From Elizabethkingia occulta (GTDB lineage Bacteria; Bacteroidota; Bacteroidia; Flavobacteriales; Weeksellaceae): a DNA stretch of 64,000 bases. The notes under the pieces were generated by a model. That model was not told the DNA's origin, searched no databases, and saw only the letters and a list, made by a program, of their open reading frames with translations. The translations under genes were made by a program, and so were the position numbers. Below, one piece after another: positions 46,074 through 55,425 of this stretch (positions are counted from its first letter, which is position 1; every line of letters begins with the position of its first letter). The stretch is taken from the NCBI RefSeq assembly GCF_002023715.1, contig NZ_MAHX01000018.1, positions 186,001 to 250,000 of the forward strand, given 5' to 3'.

Positions 46074-48497
46074 ATGACAACCAATAATAGTAATAAGGGA
46101 ATAATATATAATCCTTCAGAAGATGTAGAGAGTCAACATTGTGCATTAATTGTAGGAAAAGAACTGGACCAAGTAAAACACACAGAAAGCCAAAAAATAG
46201 AGCTAAACAACCAACAAGCTTTTATAACAGTAAATAGTAACGAAGCGATTGAAGATGCCGCCGTAAAGAGTGTTAAGAATCTTGGCTATAATGTTATCAC
46301 AACTAAAGCTAGCTACCCTGTTTTAGGGATGACATGTGCGTCCTGTGCAAGTAGTGCTGAAAATATTGTAAAAAATGAACCTGGTGTCGTTAATGCTTCT
46401 GTAAACTTTGCTACAGGAAATCTGAGTGTAGAATATCTTCCCAATATGACCAACACTATACAGCTTCAAAAAGCAGTATTATCTGGTGGTTACGATTTGT
46501 TGATTGAAGATGAATCTACACAACACGAAACTCTGGAGATTATTCATACCCGGAAATTCAGACTATTGAAAAAGAAAACATTGTGGGCTGTACTACTATC
46601 AATACCGGTGGTGATTATCGGTATGTTTTTTATGGAAATACCTTACGCAAATCCAATTATGTGGCTATTTTCTACACCAGTTGTATTGTGGTTGGGAAAA
46701 GACTTTTTTGTAAATGCATGGAAACAGGTAAAACATAAATCAGCTAATATGGATACGTTGGTGGCACTAAGTACAGGCATTGCTTATATATTCAGCGTAT
46801 TCAATATGCTATTTGCAGACTTCTGGCACCAAAGAGGTTTACATGCTCATGTTTATTTTGAAGCAGCATCTGTAATTATTGCATTTATTTTATTAGGAAA
46901 ATTATTAGAAGAAAAGGCCAAAGGTAATACATCTTCAGCTATAAAGAAATTAATGGGATTACAACCCAAAAATGTTATTGTGATACAAGAAGATGGTACA
47001 GAGCGACAAATGGCTATAGAAGAGGTAGAAGTTGGTAATATCATTATGGTAAAACCCGGAGAAAAAATTGCAGTCGACGGAATAGTTACTTCAGGAAATT
47101 CCTATTTGGATGAAAGCATGCTGAGTGGAGAACCTATTCCGGTGCTAAAAAAGGAAAATGAAAAAGTATTTGCCGGTACCATAAACCAAAAAGGTAGTTT
47201 TCAATTTAAAGCTGTAAAAGTAGGTAAAGAAACGATGCTAGCTCAGATTATCAAAATGGTACAGGATGCACAAGGCAGTAAAGCCCCCGTTCAGAAGCTG
47301 GTGGATAAGATTGCAGGTATCTTTGTTCCTACAGTAATTAGTATTGCTATACTTACCTTTATTTTATGGCTTGTTTGGGGAGGGCAAAATGCTGTTGTAC
47401 AAGGATTGCTTGCAGCTATTACTGTACTGGTCATTGCATGTCCTTGTGCATTAGGATTGGCTACTCCTACAGCTATTATGGTTGGTGTGGGAAAAGGTGC
47501 TGAAAATGGTATTCTTATAAAAGATGCTGAAAGCCTTGAGCTGGCAAAAAAAATAAATACTGTTGTATTGGACAAAACGGGAACTATTACCGAAGGGAAG
47601 CCACAGGTAACTGGTATCAAATGGTATAATAATGACGATACCGCTAAAAATATTTTACTGAGTCTAGAAAAACAGTCCGAGCACCCACTGGCTGAAGCTG
47701 TTGTAAAATATCTTAATGATACTGCAACCACTCCTATTTCAATGTTCGTAAGTATTACTGGTAAAGGAGCAAAAGCTGATCATAATAACGAAACTTATTT
47801 GGTAGGGAACAAAAAATTTCTGACAGAAAATAATATAATTATTACAAAAGACCTTTTAAAACAAGCTGATGAATGGAGCAATCAATCAAAAACTGTTATA
47901 TGGTTTGCCAACAGTAAGCTGGCTCTTTCAGTATTGGCTATATCTGATAAAATTAAAGAAACATCGGCTCAAGCTATTAAAGAAATGCAAAATAAAGGTA
48001 TAGAGATATACATGCTAACGGGTGATAATGAAGCTACCGCCAAGTCTATTGCAAAACAGACTGGTATAAAACATTATAAAGCTGAAGTAATGCCTCAGGA
48101 TAAAGCAAATTTTGTAAAAGAATTGCAACAACAAGGGAAGGTAGTGGCAATGGTTGGTGACGGAATTAATGATAGTACTGCATTGGCAACAGCAGATGTA
48201 AGTATAGCAATGGGTAAAGGAAGCGATATTGCAATGGATGTAGCGAAGATGACTATTATTTCTTCTGATCTGACCAAAATACCTCAGGCTATAAAATTAT
48301 CCCGACAGACGGTTGCTACCATCAAACAAAATTTGTTCTGGGCATTTATTTATAATCTTATAGGTCTGCCAATAGCAGCAGGTATTCTTTATCCTGTTAA
48401 TGGTTTTTTACTGAATCCTATGATAGCTGGTGCAGCAATGGCTTTGAGTAGTGTAAGCGTGGTAAGTAACAGTTTACGCCTAAAATGGAAAAGATAA
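46074..48497 (+). CDS. copA: Heavy-metal P1B-type ATPase, CopA-like
   Basis: Membrane ATPase of 807 aa that exports Cu+. Residues about 18-80 look like a worn HMA domain without CxxC. Residues about 81-150 are an intact HMA with GMTCASCASSAENIV. Membrane helices carry the Cu+ site CPC in VLVIACPCALGLATPTAI. Phosphorylation is at the Asp of VVLDKTGTITEG, with the HP motif in SEHPLAEA and GDGINDS in the hinge. CPC with a later NSLRLKW end fits Cu+ ATPases of the CopA group. The promoter shows AACTTTG 21 bases before the ATG. It lies between two HMA-AraC fusion regulators. Confidence 0.92.
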   Translation: MTTNNSNKGIIYNPSEDVESQHCALIVGKELDQVKHTESQKIELNNQQAFITVNSNEAIEDAAVKSVKNLGYNVITTKASYPVLGMTCASCASSAENIVKNEPGVVNASVNFATGNLSVEYLPNMTNTIQLQKAVLSGGYDLLIEDESTQHETLEIIHTRKFRLLKKKTLWAVLLSIPVVIIGMFFMEIPYANPIMWLFSTPVVLWLGKDFFVNAWKQVKHKSANMDTLVALSTGIAYIFSVFNMLFADFWHQRGLHAHVYFEAASVIIAFILLGKLLEEKAKGNTSSAIKKLMGLQPKNVIVIQEDGTERQMAIEEVEVGNIIMVKPGEKIAVDGIVTSGNSYLDESMLSGEPIPVLKKENEKVFAGTINQKGSFQFKAVKVGKETMLAQIIKMVQDAQGSKAPVQKLVDKIAGIFVPTVISIAILTFILWLVWGGQNAVVQGLLAAITVLVIACPCALGLATPTAIMVGVGKGAENGILIKDAESLELAKKINTVVLDKTGTITEGKPQVTGIKWYNNDDTAKNILLSLEKQSEHPLAEAVVKYLNDTATTPISMFVSITGKGAKADHNNETYLVGNKKFLTENNIIITKDLLKQADEWSNQSKTVIWFANSKLALSVLAISDKIKETSAQAIKEMQNKGIEIYMLTGDNEATAKSIAKQTGIKHYKAEVMPQDKANFVKELQQQGKVVAMVGDGINDSTALATADVSIAMGKGSDIAMDVAKMTIISSDLTKIPQAIKLSRQTVATIKQNLFWAFIYNLIGLPIAAGILYPVNGFLLNPMIAGAAMALSSVSVVSNSLRLKWKR

Positions 48498-48621
48498 ACA
48501 TTGAGCGTTTTTATTCCTGTTAACCTAATAATCAGTAAATATCATAAACAACTGAGGAAAAAATGTAATAATAAAATACCTGATTGTACTGAACTTTGTA
48601 TAACAATAAAAGCAATTCAAA

Positions 48622-48867
48622 ATGAAAAAATTAGAATTAAGCATACCTGGTATGCAAAGTGCACATTGCCAAGAAACGGTAAATAATGCTATTAAAACAA
48701 TTAATGGCATTGAAGTTCAACACATGGAAGCAGGGAAACTATCTGTTTCCATTGATAGTGCGGAAATAAAGGAATTAGTTAATGCAATTGAAAAAGCAGG
48801 CTATAAGGTAAGCAATTACGATAGTCCTAATTTTCGGGCTACTGAATCCGACGATTACTCAAGTTAA
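48622..48867 (+). CDS. HMA-domain protein with altered metal site (SxHC)
   Basis: Protein of 81 aa with the beta-alpha-beta-beta-alpha-beta HMA fold (LELSIPGMQSAHCQETVNNA, then INGIEVQHMEAGKLSVSID). The metal loop reads GMQSAHC where GMxCxxC is expected, so the first Cys is Ser and a His precedes the second Cys. It may bind metal through His and Cys, or may act by interaction only. It follows copA after 124 bases with its own AACTTTG element at 48592-48598, and precedes the second HMA-AraC regulator. Confidence 0.78.
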   Translation: MKKLELSIPGMQSAHCQETVNNAIKTINGIEVQHMEAGKLSVSIDSAEIKELVNAIEKAGYKVSNYDSPNFRATESDDYSS

Positions 48868-48872
48868 TCTAA

Positions 48873-48902
48873 CTTCGGGAGTACAATGTGCTCCCGAAAT
48901 TT
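48873..48902 (+). terminator. Terminator after HMA protein gene
   Basis: Stem TTCGGGAG / CTCCCGAA with a 9-base loop. The following T tract is short (ATTT), so efficiency is uncertain. Confidence 0.55.
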
Positions 48903-48924
48903 AAAAAAAATATGAAGTTAGATC

Positions 48925-49506
48925 ATGGTACTATTAATAAAAGGAATGGTATGCTTCAGATGCATCTATGTGTTGGATCACGAGATGTCTAATCTTGGTT
49001 ATGAAGTACTGAATATACAGTTGGGACGTGTTGTTATCAATAGTGAAAGTACTGCAAAACCTGATTTAATGGTTATTAGGTCCATGCTAAATAAACATGG
49101 TTTTGATTTATTATATGATAAAAATGAAAAAATAATTAAAGAAATTAAAATTATCGTTAAAGATGGTATTCAGCAACAGCTTAATACTGGTATACCTGTA
49201 AAATTTTCTTTACTCATTAGCAGTATACTTCATAAAGATTATGATTCTCTAAGTTCTTTATTTTCATCTATACAAGGACTTACTCTTGAGAAATATATCA
49301 TTCACCAAAAAATTGAAAAGGTTAAAGAACTATTGGTTTATACTGATCAGTCTTTGTCTGACATTGCATATTCCATGGGATACAGCAGTCCGTCGCATCT
49401 TTCTAATCAGTTAAAAAAACATACAGGTTTTACCTCTTCATACTACAAACAAATAAGACAGGACAAGATGTCTATTTTAGATAATCAGTCACAAAAAAAC
49501 ACTTAA
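48925..49506 (+). CDS. HMA-AraC fusion regulator 2
   Basis: Protein of 193 aa, paralogue of the regulator at 45426. The HMA-like N-terminus has the CxxC in LIKGMVCFRCIYVLDHEM. The middle region KIEKVKELLVYTDQSLSDIA and the helix-turn-helix IAYSMGYSSPSHLSNQLKK align with regulator 1 throughout. Two such paralogues around one ATPase could sense different metals or form a feedback pair. A terminator upstream and downstream suggests it can be expressed alone. Confidence 0.8.
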   Translation: MVLLIKGMVCFRCIYVLDHEMSNLGYEVLNIQLGRVVINSESTAKPDLMVIRSMLNKHGFDLLYDKNEKIIKEIKIIVKDGIQQQLNTGIPVKFSLLISSILHKDYDSLSSLFSSIQGLTLEKYIIHQKIEKVKELLVYTDQSLSDIAYSMGYSSPSHLSNQLKKHTGFTSSYYKQIRQDKMSILDNQSQKNT

Positions 49507-49571
49507 TAAGCTTTAGTTAAAATTTTTAAGATCAAAAGTATTTCTTTATCAATTTCCATAAATTCTTTTTG

Positions 49572-49600
49572 AACCTGTATGCAAATGTATACAGGTTTTT
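49572..49600 (+). terminator. Terminator after HMA-AraC regulator 2
   Basis: Stem AACCTGTAT / ATACAGGTT with an 8-base loop followed by TTT. Confidence 0.75.
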
Positions 49601-49733
49601 CTCTAGTTCATAAAGTTTATTCTTAAATAAATTTTACAACACATCGCTGTAATTATGCAAAAAAATTGAATACTACCAAGTATATATTTGTCAATAAAAT
49701 CAATTGTTTGTTGCATAACTTAAAAAAAAGACA

Positions 49734-50789
49734 ATGTTTTACAAATACCACACACCCAAATTAGGAATATTAATTCCGTTACTAGGCGTACTACTCGCAG
49801 CTTGTGATAGTAAACCTAAAAAAGAAGCTAAAGCTCCTGCTGCCGGAAAGCTACCAGTAGATATTCTTGTAGCACAGGAGCAGACATTAGACCAGCAAGA
49901 AATCTTTGTAGGTACTATAATGCCTCATCGTGAAGTAGCAGTTGTGAGCGAAACTGCACAAAAGATAACCAAAGTAGCCTTCAAAGACGGTGGCTATGTA
50001 AGTCAGGGAGCTATACTTTACACCCTCAATGACGCTGACCTTAGGTCACGGCTAAGACAGGTACAGGCAGAGCTTAAACTTGCACGGCTAAATAAAGAAC
50101 GTATGGCTAACCTACTGAAGACCGAAACCGTGAAACAACAGGAGTATGATGAAGCCTTTATGCGTTTCACTTCCCTCGAAGCACAACAGGATTACCTACA
50201 GACAGAGCTGGCAAAAACCGTTATCCGGGCTCCATTTTCAGGGAAGGCAGGTATTACAAAAGTACATCTAGGCGCCTATGTACCCCCTGGAACACCATTA
50301 GTAAATCTTCAGGACCAAAGCAGTATAAAAATAAGCTTTACACTTCCTGAAAGGTACTTGCCACTAATAACATCCGGAACACCAATTAAATTCAGTACAG
50401 GATTGTCTGAAGAACAGTACAGTGCCAGCATTACAGCTACCGAACCTGGACTGGATGCTAAAGACAGAAGCCTTCAGGTGCAAGCCATTGCGAGTAACAG
50501 TGGTGGGAAATTCCGGCCTGGAGAATCTGTTAAAGTATATTTCAGTACCGAAAAGAAAGGCACAAAAGGTGTTATGATACCTACCGAAGCATTGATGCCC
50601 GGAGAAAAAGGCTATAATGCATTTGTGATAAAAGGCGGTATAGCTAAACCTACACCGGTAGTCATAAGCAACAGAACCGAAACAGAAGCAATCATTACTT
50701 CCGGTATAAAATCAGGCGACAGCATTGTTATTTCCAATATGCTTCGTGTTGGCGATGGTACTCCGGTACAAGCTGTCGTAAAAAAATAA
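49734..50789 (+). CDS. RND efflux periplasmic adaptor (membrane fusion protein)
   Basis: Lipoprotein of 351 aa: lipobox in LLGVLLAACDSK. It has a short helical hairpin (about 100-150: QVQAELKLARLNKERMANLL), a lipoyl half-motif in FKDGGYVSQGAILYTL and TVIRAPFSGKAG, and beta-barrel and membrane-proximal domains. It links the RND pump encoded 21 bases downstream to the TolC-type channel. A TATATTTG element at 49683-49690 may be the operon promoter. Confidence 0.92.
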   Translation: MFYKYHTPKLGILIPLLGVLLAACDSKPKKEAKAPAAGKLPVDILVAQEQTLDQQEIFVGTIMPHREVAVVSETAQKITKVAFKDGGYVSQGAILYTLNDADLRSRLRQVQAELKLARLNKERMANLLKTETVKQQEYDEAFMRFTSLEAQQDYLQTELAKTVIRAPFSGKAGITKVHLGAYVPPGTPLVNLQDQSSIKISFTLPERYLPLITSGTPIKFSTGLSEEQYSASITATEPGLDAKDRSLQVQAIASNSGGKFRPGESVKVYFSTEKKGTKGVMIPTEALMPGEKGYNAFVIKGGIAKPTPVVISNRTETEAIITSGIKSGDSIVISNMLRVGDGTPVQAVVKK

Positions 50790-50810
50790 CCCATCTCAAT
50801 TTGCAACATT

Positions 50811-53800
50811 ATGAGTATATCATCTTTAAGCATAAAAAAACCAGTTTTAGCCGGTGTATTTTCCCTCCTTATCGTTATTCTTGGTATCGTGGGATGGAAA
50901 CAACTCGGTATCCGGGAATTCCCACTCACGGAACCACCTGTAATCTCAGTCGTTACCTTTTACCCCGGAGCAAGCCCAGATGTAATCGCTTCCAAACTGA
51001 CCCGGCCTATGGAAGAATCCATTGCCGAGGCAAATGGAATAAGGACTATTTCTTCTGAATCCAGAGAACAGGTAAGTGTTATTTCGATAGAATTTAACCG
51101 TGATATAGATATAGAAGATGCCCTGAATGATGTGAGAGATAAAGTATCCAAAGCTAGGAAGCAGCTTCCTGCAGATGTGGATCCACCTATCGTACAAAAA
51201 GCATCCTCACCAGACAATCTCGTAGCCTTTCTGGAAGTAGAAAGTGATACTAAAGATATTAAAAACGTTAGTCATATTGCCTCAACCATTATCAAAGACC
51301 GGGTACAATCCATTCCGGGGATCAACAATGTAGCCATTGTAGGTGAACATAAATACGCCATGCGGCTACGCTTTGATCCGATAAAACTGGCAGCCTATAA
51401 ACTGACACCGGAAGATATCCGACAGGCATTGTTACGGGAAAATATAGATGTTCCGTCCGGACGTGTGGAAGGAAATAACAGTGAACTGAGTATACGTACA
51501 CTGGGCAGGCTCACTACTGTATCCGATTTTGAGGAGATGATTGTCAAACAGACTGAAAATACAGTTATCCGTTTGAAAGACATAGGTTCAGCAGAACTAG
51601 GAGAAATGAACGAACGTACTGCCATAATCAACGAAACCGGTAATCTCAACCGTGTGGGTGTGGGTGTAGCCATACAGATTCAACGAGGGGCAAACGCTAT
51701 TCAGGTAGTAGATGAATTTTACAAACGTCTCGAACAATTACGCAAGGATATCCCATCCGAGTATCGTCTTATTGTAGGATTCGACTTCACACAATCCGTA
51801 CGCGAATCCATAAAAGAAGTAGAAGAAACCCTCTTTATAGCTTTTGGGCTTGTAGTCATTATTATCTTCCTGTTTTTACGCGACTGGCGGTCTACTATCA
51901 TTCCGGTCATTGCCATTCCGGTATCCATACTGTCAGCATTTTTCATAATGTATATAGCTGGCTTTTCCATCAATGTACTCACATTACTAGGTTTAGTACT
52001 CGCTATTGGTTTGGTAGTAGATGATGCTATCGTTGTCCTAGAAAATATTTATAAAAAAATAGAAGAAGGTATGCCTCCGGTACAAGCTGCATTTAAAGGT
52101 TCCAAGGAAATCTATTTTGCTGTAATCTCTACCACCATTACGTTGGCAGCCGTATTTTTACCCATTGTCTTTATGGGAGGTATCAGTGGACAACTCTTTA
52201 AAGAGTTTGCCATTGTTGTATCCGGATCTGTACTGGTATCAGCATTTGTTGCCCTTACATTAACGCCTATGCTTAGTGCCTATTTTCTGAAAAAGAAAGA
52301 AGGACCAGGTTGGTTTCATCGGGTAACAGAACCTTTCTTTATTCGCCTGAACAACGGATATGCGCGTTTATTAACTGCCTTTATGCGTGTCCGGTGGATG
52401 GCGTGGGTGTTCCTTGTGGGCACCAGCTTGCTTATCTATTTTGTCGGTAAAAAACTACCCTCCGAGCTTGCTCCGGTAGAAGATCGTTCCAACATGAATC
52501 TTATTGCTGTAGCGCCCGAAGGTGTTTCTTTCGATTATATGAAAAAACACATGATGGAAGTGGGCAAATATGTCAACGATTCTACAGATGGATTGTACCA
52601 GACTTATTCCATGGTAGCTATTTCTTTTATTCCGGCTCCGGCTCCTGTTAATGTTGCTGTACAGAGTATTTATCTGAAAGACCCTAAAGAAAGAAAAGCC
52701 AGCATACAGGATTTGTACAATCAGTACGGAGCGGCATCCGGAAATTTTAGAGGGTTTCTTTTATTCCCTTATCTGCCACCTACAATTGGTACGCGCTATG
52801 GTGGGGGCATGCCTGTACAATTTGTATTGCAGGCACAGGACTTGGGCACACTTACGACAGCACTTCCTAAGTTTCTAAATGCTGTACGCCAGAGTAAAAA
52901 ACTGATGTTTGCTGATGCTGACCTGAAAATAAACAAACCTGAAATCAAAATTAATATTGACAGGCAAAAAGCAGCCCTGATGGGTGTTTCCATAGAAGAA
53001 GTGGCTCGCACTTTACAACTATCACTCTCTGGGCTACGTTATGCTTATTTCCTACGCAATGACAGACAATATGAGGTTATCGGACAGATGAAACGTGAAT
53101 TACGAAATGATATCACAGACCTTAATTCCATCTATGTACGTTCCAATACAGGACAACTGATTCCGTTGAATAATCTTATTACCACCGAAGAGGCAGTAAG
53201 TCCGGCAGCTATATACCGCTACGACCAGTTTACCTCTGCCACTGTATCTGCAGCTCCGGCTCCTGGAGTGAGCCTTGCCGAGGGAATAGAGGAAATAGAA
53301 CGTATAAAAAAGAATGTATTGGGCGAAAATTTCAAAACGTCTTTAGCCGGTCAGTCACGTGATTACAGAGAAAGCCAGGGTAATATCGCTTTCACCCTTA
53401 TTCTGGCCCTAGTAATTATCTACATGATTCTGGCTGCACAATTTGAGAGTCTGCGTGACCCACTGACCATTATGCTTACCGTACCAATGGCTGTCACAGG
53501 AGCCGTTCTCAGTCTCCATTGGTTTGGTCAAAGCCTTAACGTATTCAGTCAGATAGGTATCATCACTCTTGTAGGACTTATCACCAAAAATGGAATTCTG
53601 ATCGTGGAGTTTGCCAATCACCTGAAAGACACGGGACTATCCAAATACGAAGCAGCTATACAGGCAGCAGAGCAGCGATTCCGTCCTATTTTGATGACCT
53701 CACTGGCTATGATATTCGGGGCATTACCTATCGCACTTACTGCTAACAGCCGTCAGTCGCTAGGTATTGTTATCGCAGGTGGACTTGTATTCTCAGGAAT

Positions 53801-53915
53801 ACTTACCCTGTTCATTATTCCGGCAGTATACTCCTATCTGTCCAGTAACAAACGCAGAAAAGAAGCTGTAGAATTGGATGAAAACGAGATAACAATTGTT
53901 GATGATAACAAATAA
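50811..53915 (+). CDS. RND efflux permease, HAE1 (drug) type
   Basis: Inner-membrane proton-driven pump, 1034 aa, normal length. Twelve membrane segments and two large periplasmic loops. TM4 carries the proton-relay Asp pair in AIGLVVDDAIVVLENIY, which is the drug-type (HAE1) rather than the heavy-metal (HME) signature. FREFPLTEPPVISV-type start (GIREFPLTEPPV) and GGISGQLFKEFAIVV are conserved RND features. With the adaptor and TolC genes it forms a complete tripartite system. Substrates cannot be read from sequence; antibiotics, dyes or detergents are usual. Confidence 0.93.
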   Translation: MSISSLSIKKPVLAGVFSLLIVILGIVGWKQLGIREFPLTEPPVISVVTFYPGASPDVIASKLTRPMEESIAEANGIRTISSESREQVSVISIEFNRDIDIEDALNDVRDKVSKARKQLPADVDPPIVQKASSPDNLVAFLEVESDTKDIKNVSHIASTIIKDRVQSIPGINNVAIVGEHKYAMRLRFDPIKLAAYKLTPEDIRQALLRENIDVPSGRVEGNNSELSIRTLGRLTTVSDFEEMIVKQTENTVIRLKDIGSAELGEMNERTAIINETGNLNRVGVGVAIQIQRGANAIQVVDEFYKRLEQLRKDIPSEYRLIVGFDFTQSVRESIKEVEETLFIAFGLVVIIIFLFLRDWRSTIIPVIAIPVSILSAFFIMYIAGFSINVLTLLGLVLAIGLVVDDAIVVLENIYKKIEEGMPPVQAAFKGSKEIYFAVISTTITLAAVFLPIVFMGGISGQLFKEFAIVVSGSVLVSAFVALTLTPMLSAYFLKKKEGPGWFHRVTEPFFIRLNNGYARLLTAFMRVRWMAWVFLVGTSLLIYFVGKKLPSELAPVEDRSNMNLIAVAPEGVSFDYMKKHMMEVGKYVNDSTDGLYQTYSMVAISFIPAPAPVNVAVQSIYLKDPKERKASIQDLYNQYGAASGNFRGFLLFPYLPPTIGTRYGGGMPVQFVLQAQDLGTLTTALPKFLNAVRQSKKLMFADADLKINKPEIKINIDRQKAALMGVSIEEVARTLQLSLSGLRYAYFLRNDRQYEVIGQMKRELRNDITDLNSIYVRSNTGQLIPLNNLITTEEAVSPAAIYRYDQFTSATVSAAPAPGVSLAEGIEEIERIKKNVLGENFKTSLAGQSRDYRESQGNIAFTLILALVIIYMILAAQFESLRDPLTIMLTVPMAVTGAVLSLHWFGQSLNVFSQIGIITLVGLITKNGILIVEFANHLKDTGLSKYEAAIQAAEQRFRPILMTSLAMIFGALPIALTANSRQSLGIVIAGGLVFSGILTLFIIPAVYSYLSSNKRRKEAVELDENEITIVDDNK

Positions 53916-54027
53916 AATTGCCAGATTATCCCCTCTCAGTTGATTCGCCATTCGACTGAGCAAGGTGATAAGAATAAAATATGACAAAATAATCGGTGAA
54001 CCCATTTATGACAATAAACATTTTCAC

Positions 54028-55377
54028 ATGAAAAAAGCATCACATATACTTATAATAGCCCTGCTATTGCTCACAAGCAGTACTCCGCTACTTGCTCAAA
54101 AAAAGACGCTTTCGCTTCAGGAAGCTTTGACTATGGCAAAACAGGGGAACAAAGCATTGCAGGTACAGATATTGGAAGAAAAGAATGCTACAGAGCAGAC
54201 ACGGGAAAGTAAAGGGCGGCTGTTGCCTGATATTTCGGCAGGAGTAGTGTATTCTTACTATTTTGACCGTCAGAACATTTTCCTCCCCGGATCGTTTGCC
54301 GGAACCAATAAAGCGGTACAGGAAGTTGCTGTTGGTGGCAGAAATGCCTTTAACGGATACGTATCTTTATATCAGCCCGTTCTCGATTTTGCCTCACACA
54401 GGCTGACACAGGCATCCAAACTTAATGAGAAAATCCAGTCTGAAAAGACGGAAGACCTGAAAAGTCGGGTAGCACTAAGGGTTTCTACTCGTTATCTCGA
54501 CATATTGATGATGAAGCGCCAACTCAGTCTTTTGGAACAAAGCCATGAGCGTAATGTCCGCGCCCTGAAAGATTCCCGAGCTTTGCTGACTCAGGGCAGA
54601 GGGCTAAAATCGGACACTTTACGGAGCTTTATAGCTGTGGAGAACCTGAGATCTTCGGTTTCCTATCTCAGAAATAGCATTGAAGTTTCCGGTATGGAGC
54701 TCAAAAGACTTATAGGATTGGAAGATGCAGAGGAACTAGAGCTTACTGACGAACTGGAATTTGATATGAAAGCTAACCAAAGTGCGTTTCTTAATGTGGG
54801 TGAAGCATTGGAAATTGCTGAAACCAATCGAAATGACTTAAATGTACAGGAGTTTATAATAGCTATGCAACAGCAAAAACTGTATGCCATCAAAGCTGAA
54901 TTATTGCCTAAAGTTTCGATAATCGGTCAATATCAGGTACAGGCGCAGGCAGACAATCTGAAATTCAATGACTATGTTTGGCCAAGAACTTCTTTCCTGG
55001 GATTACAAGTTAGCGTACCTATATTTAACGGTGGGCAACGCAAATCCAGAATCAGTCAGGCAAGAATAATAACACAACAAGAACAGATAAGGCTGAATGA
55101 CCTGAAAGATGAAGTAAAGACAACATTGGCAAGCATCATCAGTAAATGGAAAGAAGCGTCCACCCAACTGGAGATCCAAGTAACAACAGTACAATCCGCA
55201 GAGCTAAACCATCAAATGACTGAAGACCGTTTCAAAAACGGGTTAGGCTCCCGATTGGAACTGACGGACGCCGAACTGGCGCTCACACAGGCTAAAATCA
55301 GCTACCTGCAAGCAGTATATAATCTAAGAATATTATATACAGAGTTACAACATGCTTTGGGAATGTTGGAACTATAG
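54028..55377 (+). CDS. TolC family outer-membrane channel
   Basis: Protein of 449 aa from the ATG at 54028, which gives signal peptide HILIIALLLLTSSTPLLAQ; an upstream in-frame start is rejected for this reason. Two repeats of long helices and barrel strands are seen, for example LSLQEALTMAKQGNKALQ and VSIIGQYQVQAQADN, with FLGLQVSVPIFNGG as the conserved TolC-type second repeat. It completes the RND export path. The gene is 112 bases after the pump gene and is likely in the same operon. Confidence 0.9.
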   Translation: MKKASHILIIALLLLTSSTPLLAQKKTLSLQEALTMAKQGNKALQVQILEEKNATEQTRESKGRLLPDISAGVVYSYYFDRQNIFLPGSFAGTNKAVQEVAVGGRNAFNGYVSLYQPVLDFASHRLTQASKLNEKIQSEKTEDLKSRVALRVSTRYLDILMMKRQLSLLEQSHERNVRALKDSRALLTQGRGLKSDTLRSFIAVENLRSSVSYLRNSIEVSGMELKRLIGLEDAEELELTDELEFDMKANQSAFLNVGEALEIAETNRNDLNVQEFIIAMQQQKLYAIKAELLPKVSIIGQYQVQAQADNLKFNDYVWPRTSFLGLQVSVPIFNGGQRKSRISQARIITQQEQIRLNDLKDEVKTTLASIISKWKEASTQLEIQVTTVQSAELNHQMTEDRFKNGLGSRLELTDAELALTQAKISYLQAVYNLRILYTELQHALGMLEL

Positions 55378-55425
55378 TCTATAGAACAAACAATACTAAA
55401 ATTCAGATACTAACTAAAAATAAAT

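Noticed and set aside
47291-47731. 146-codon frame opposite copA
   Set aside because: Antisense shadow of the ATPase core motifs.
50811-53915. RND pump as a heavy-metal (CusA/CzcA) exporter, given nearby metal genes
   Set aside because: TM4 shows the drug-type Asp-Asp signature, not the heavy-metal pattern.
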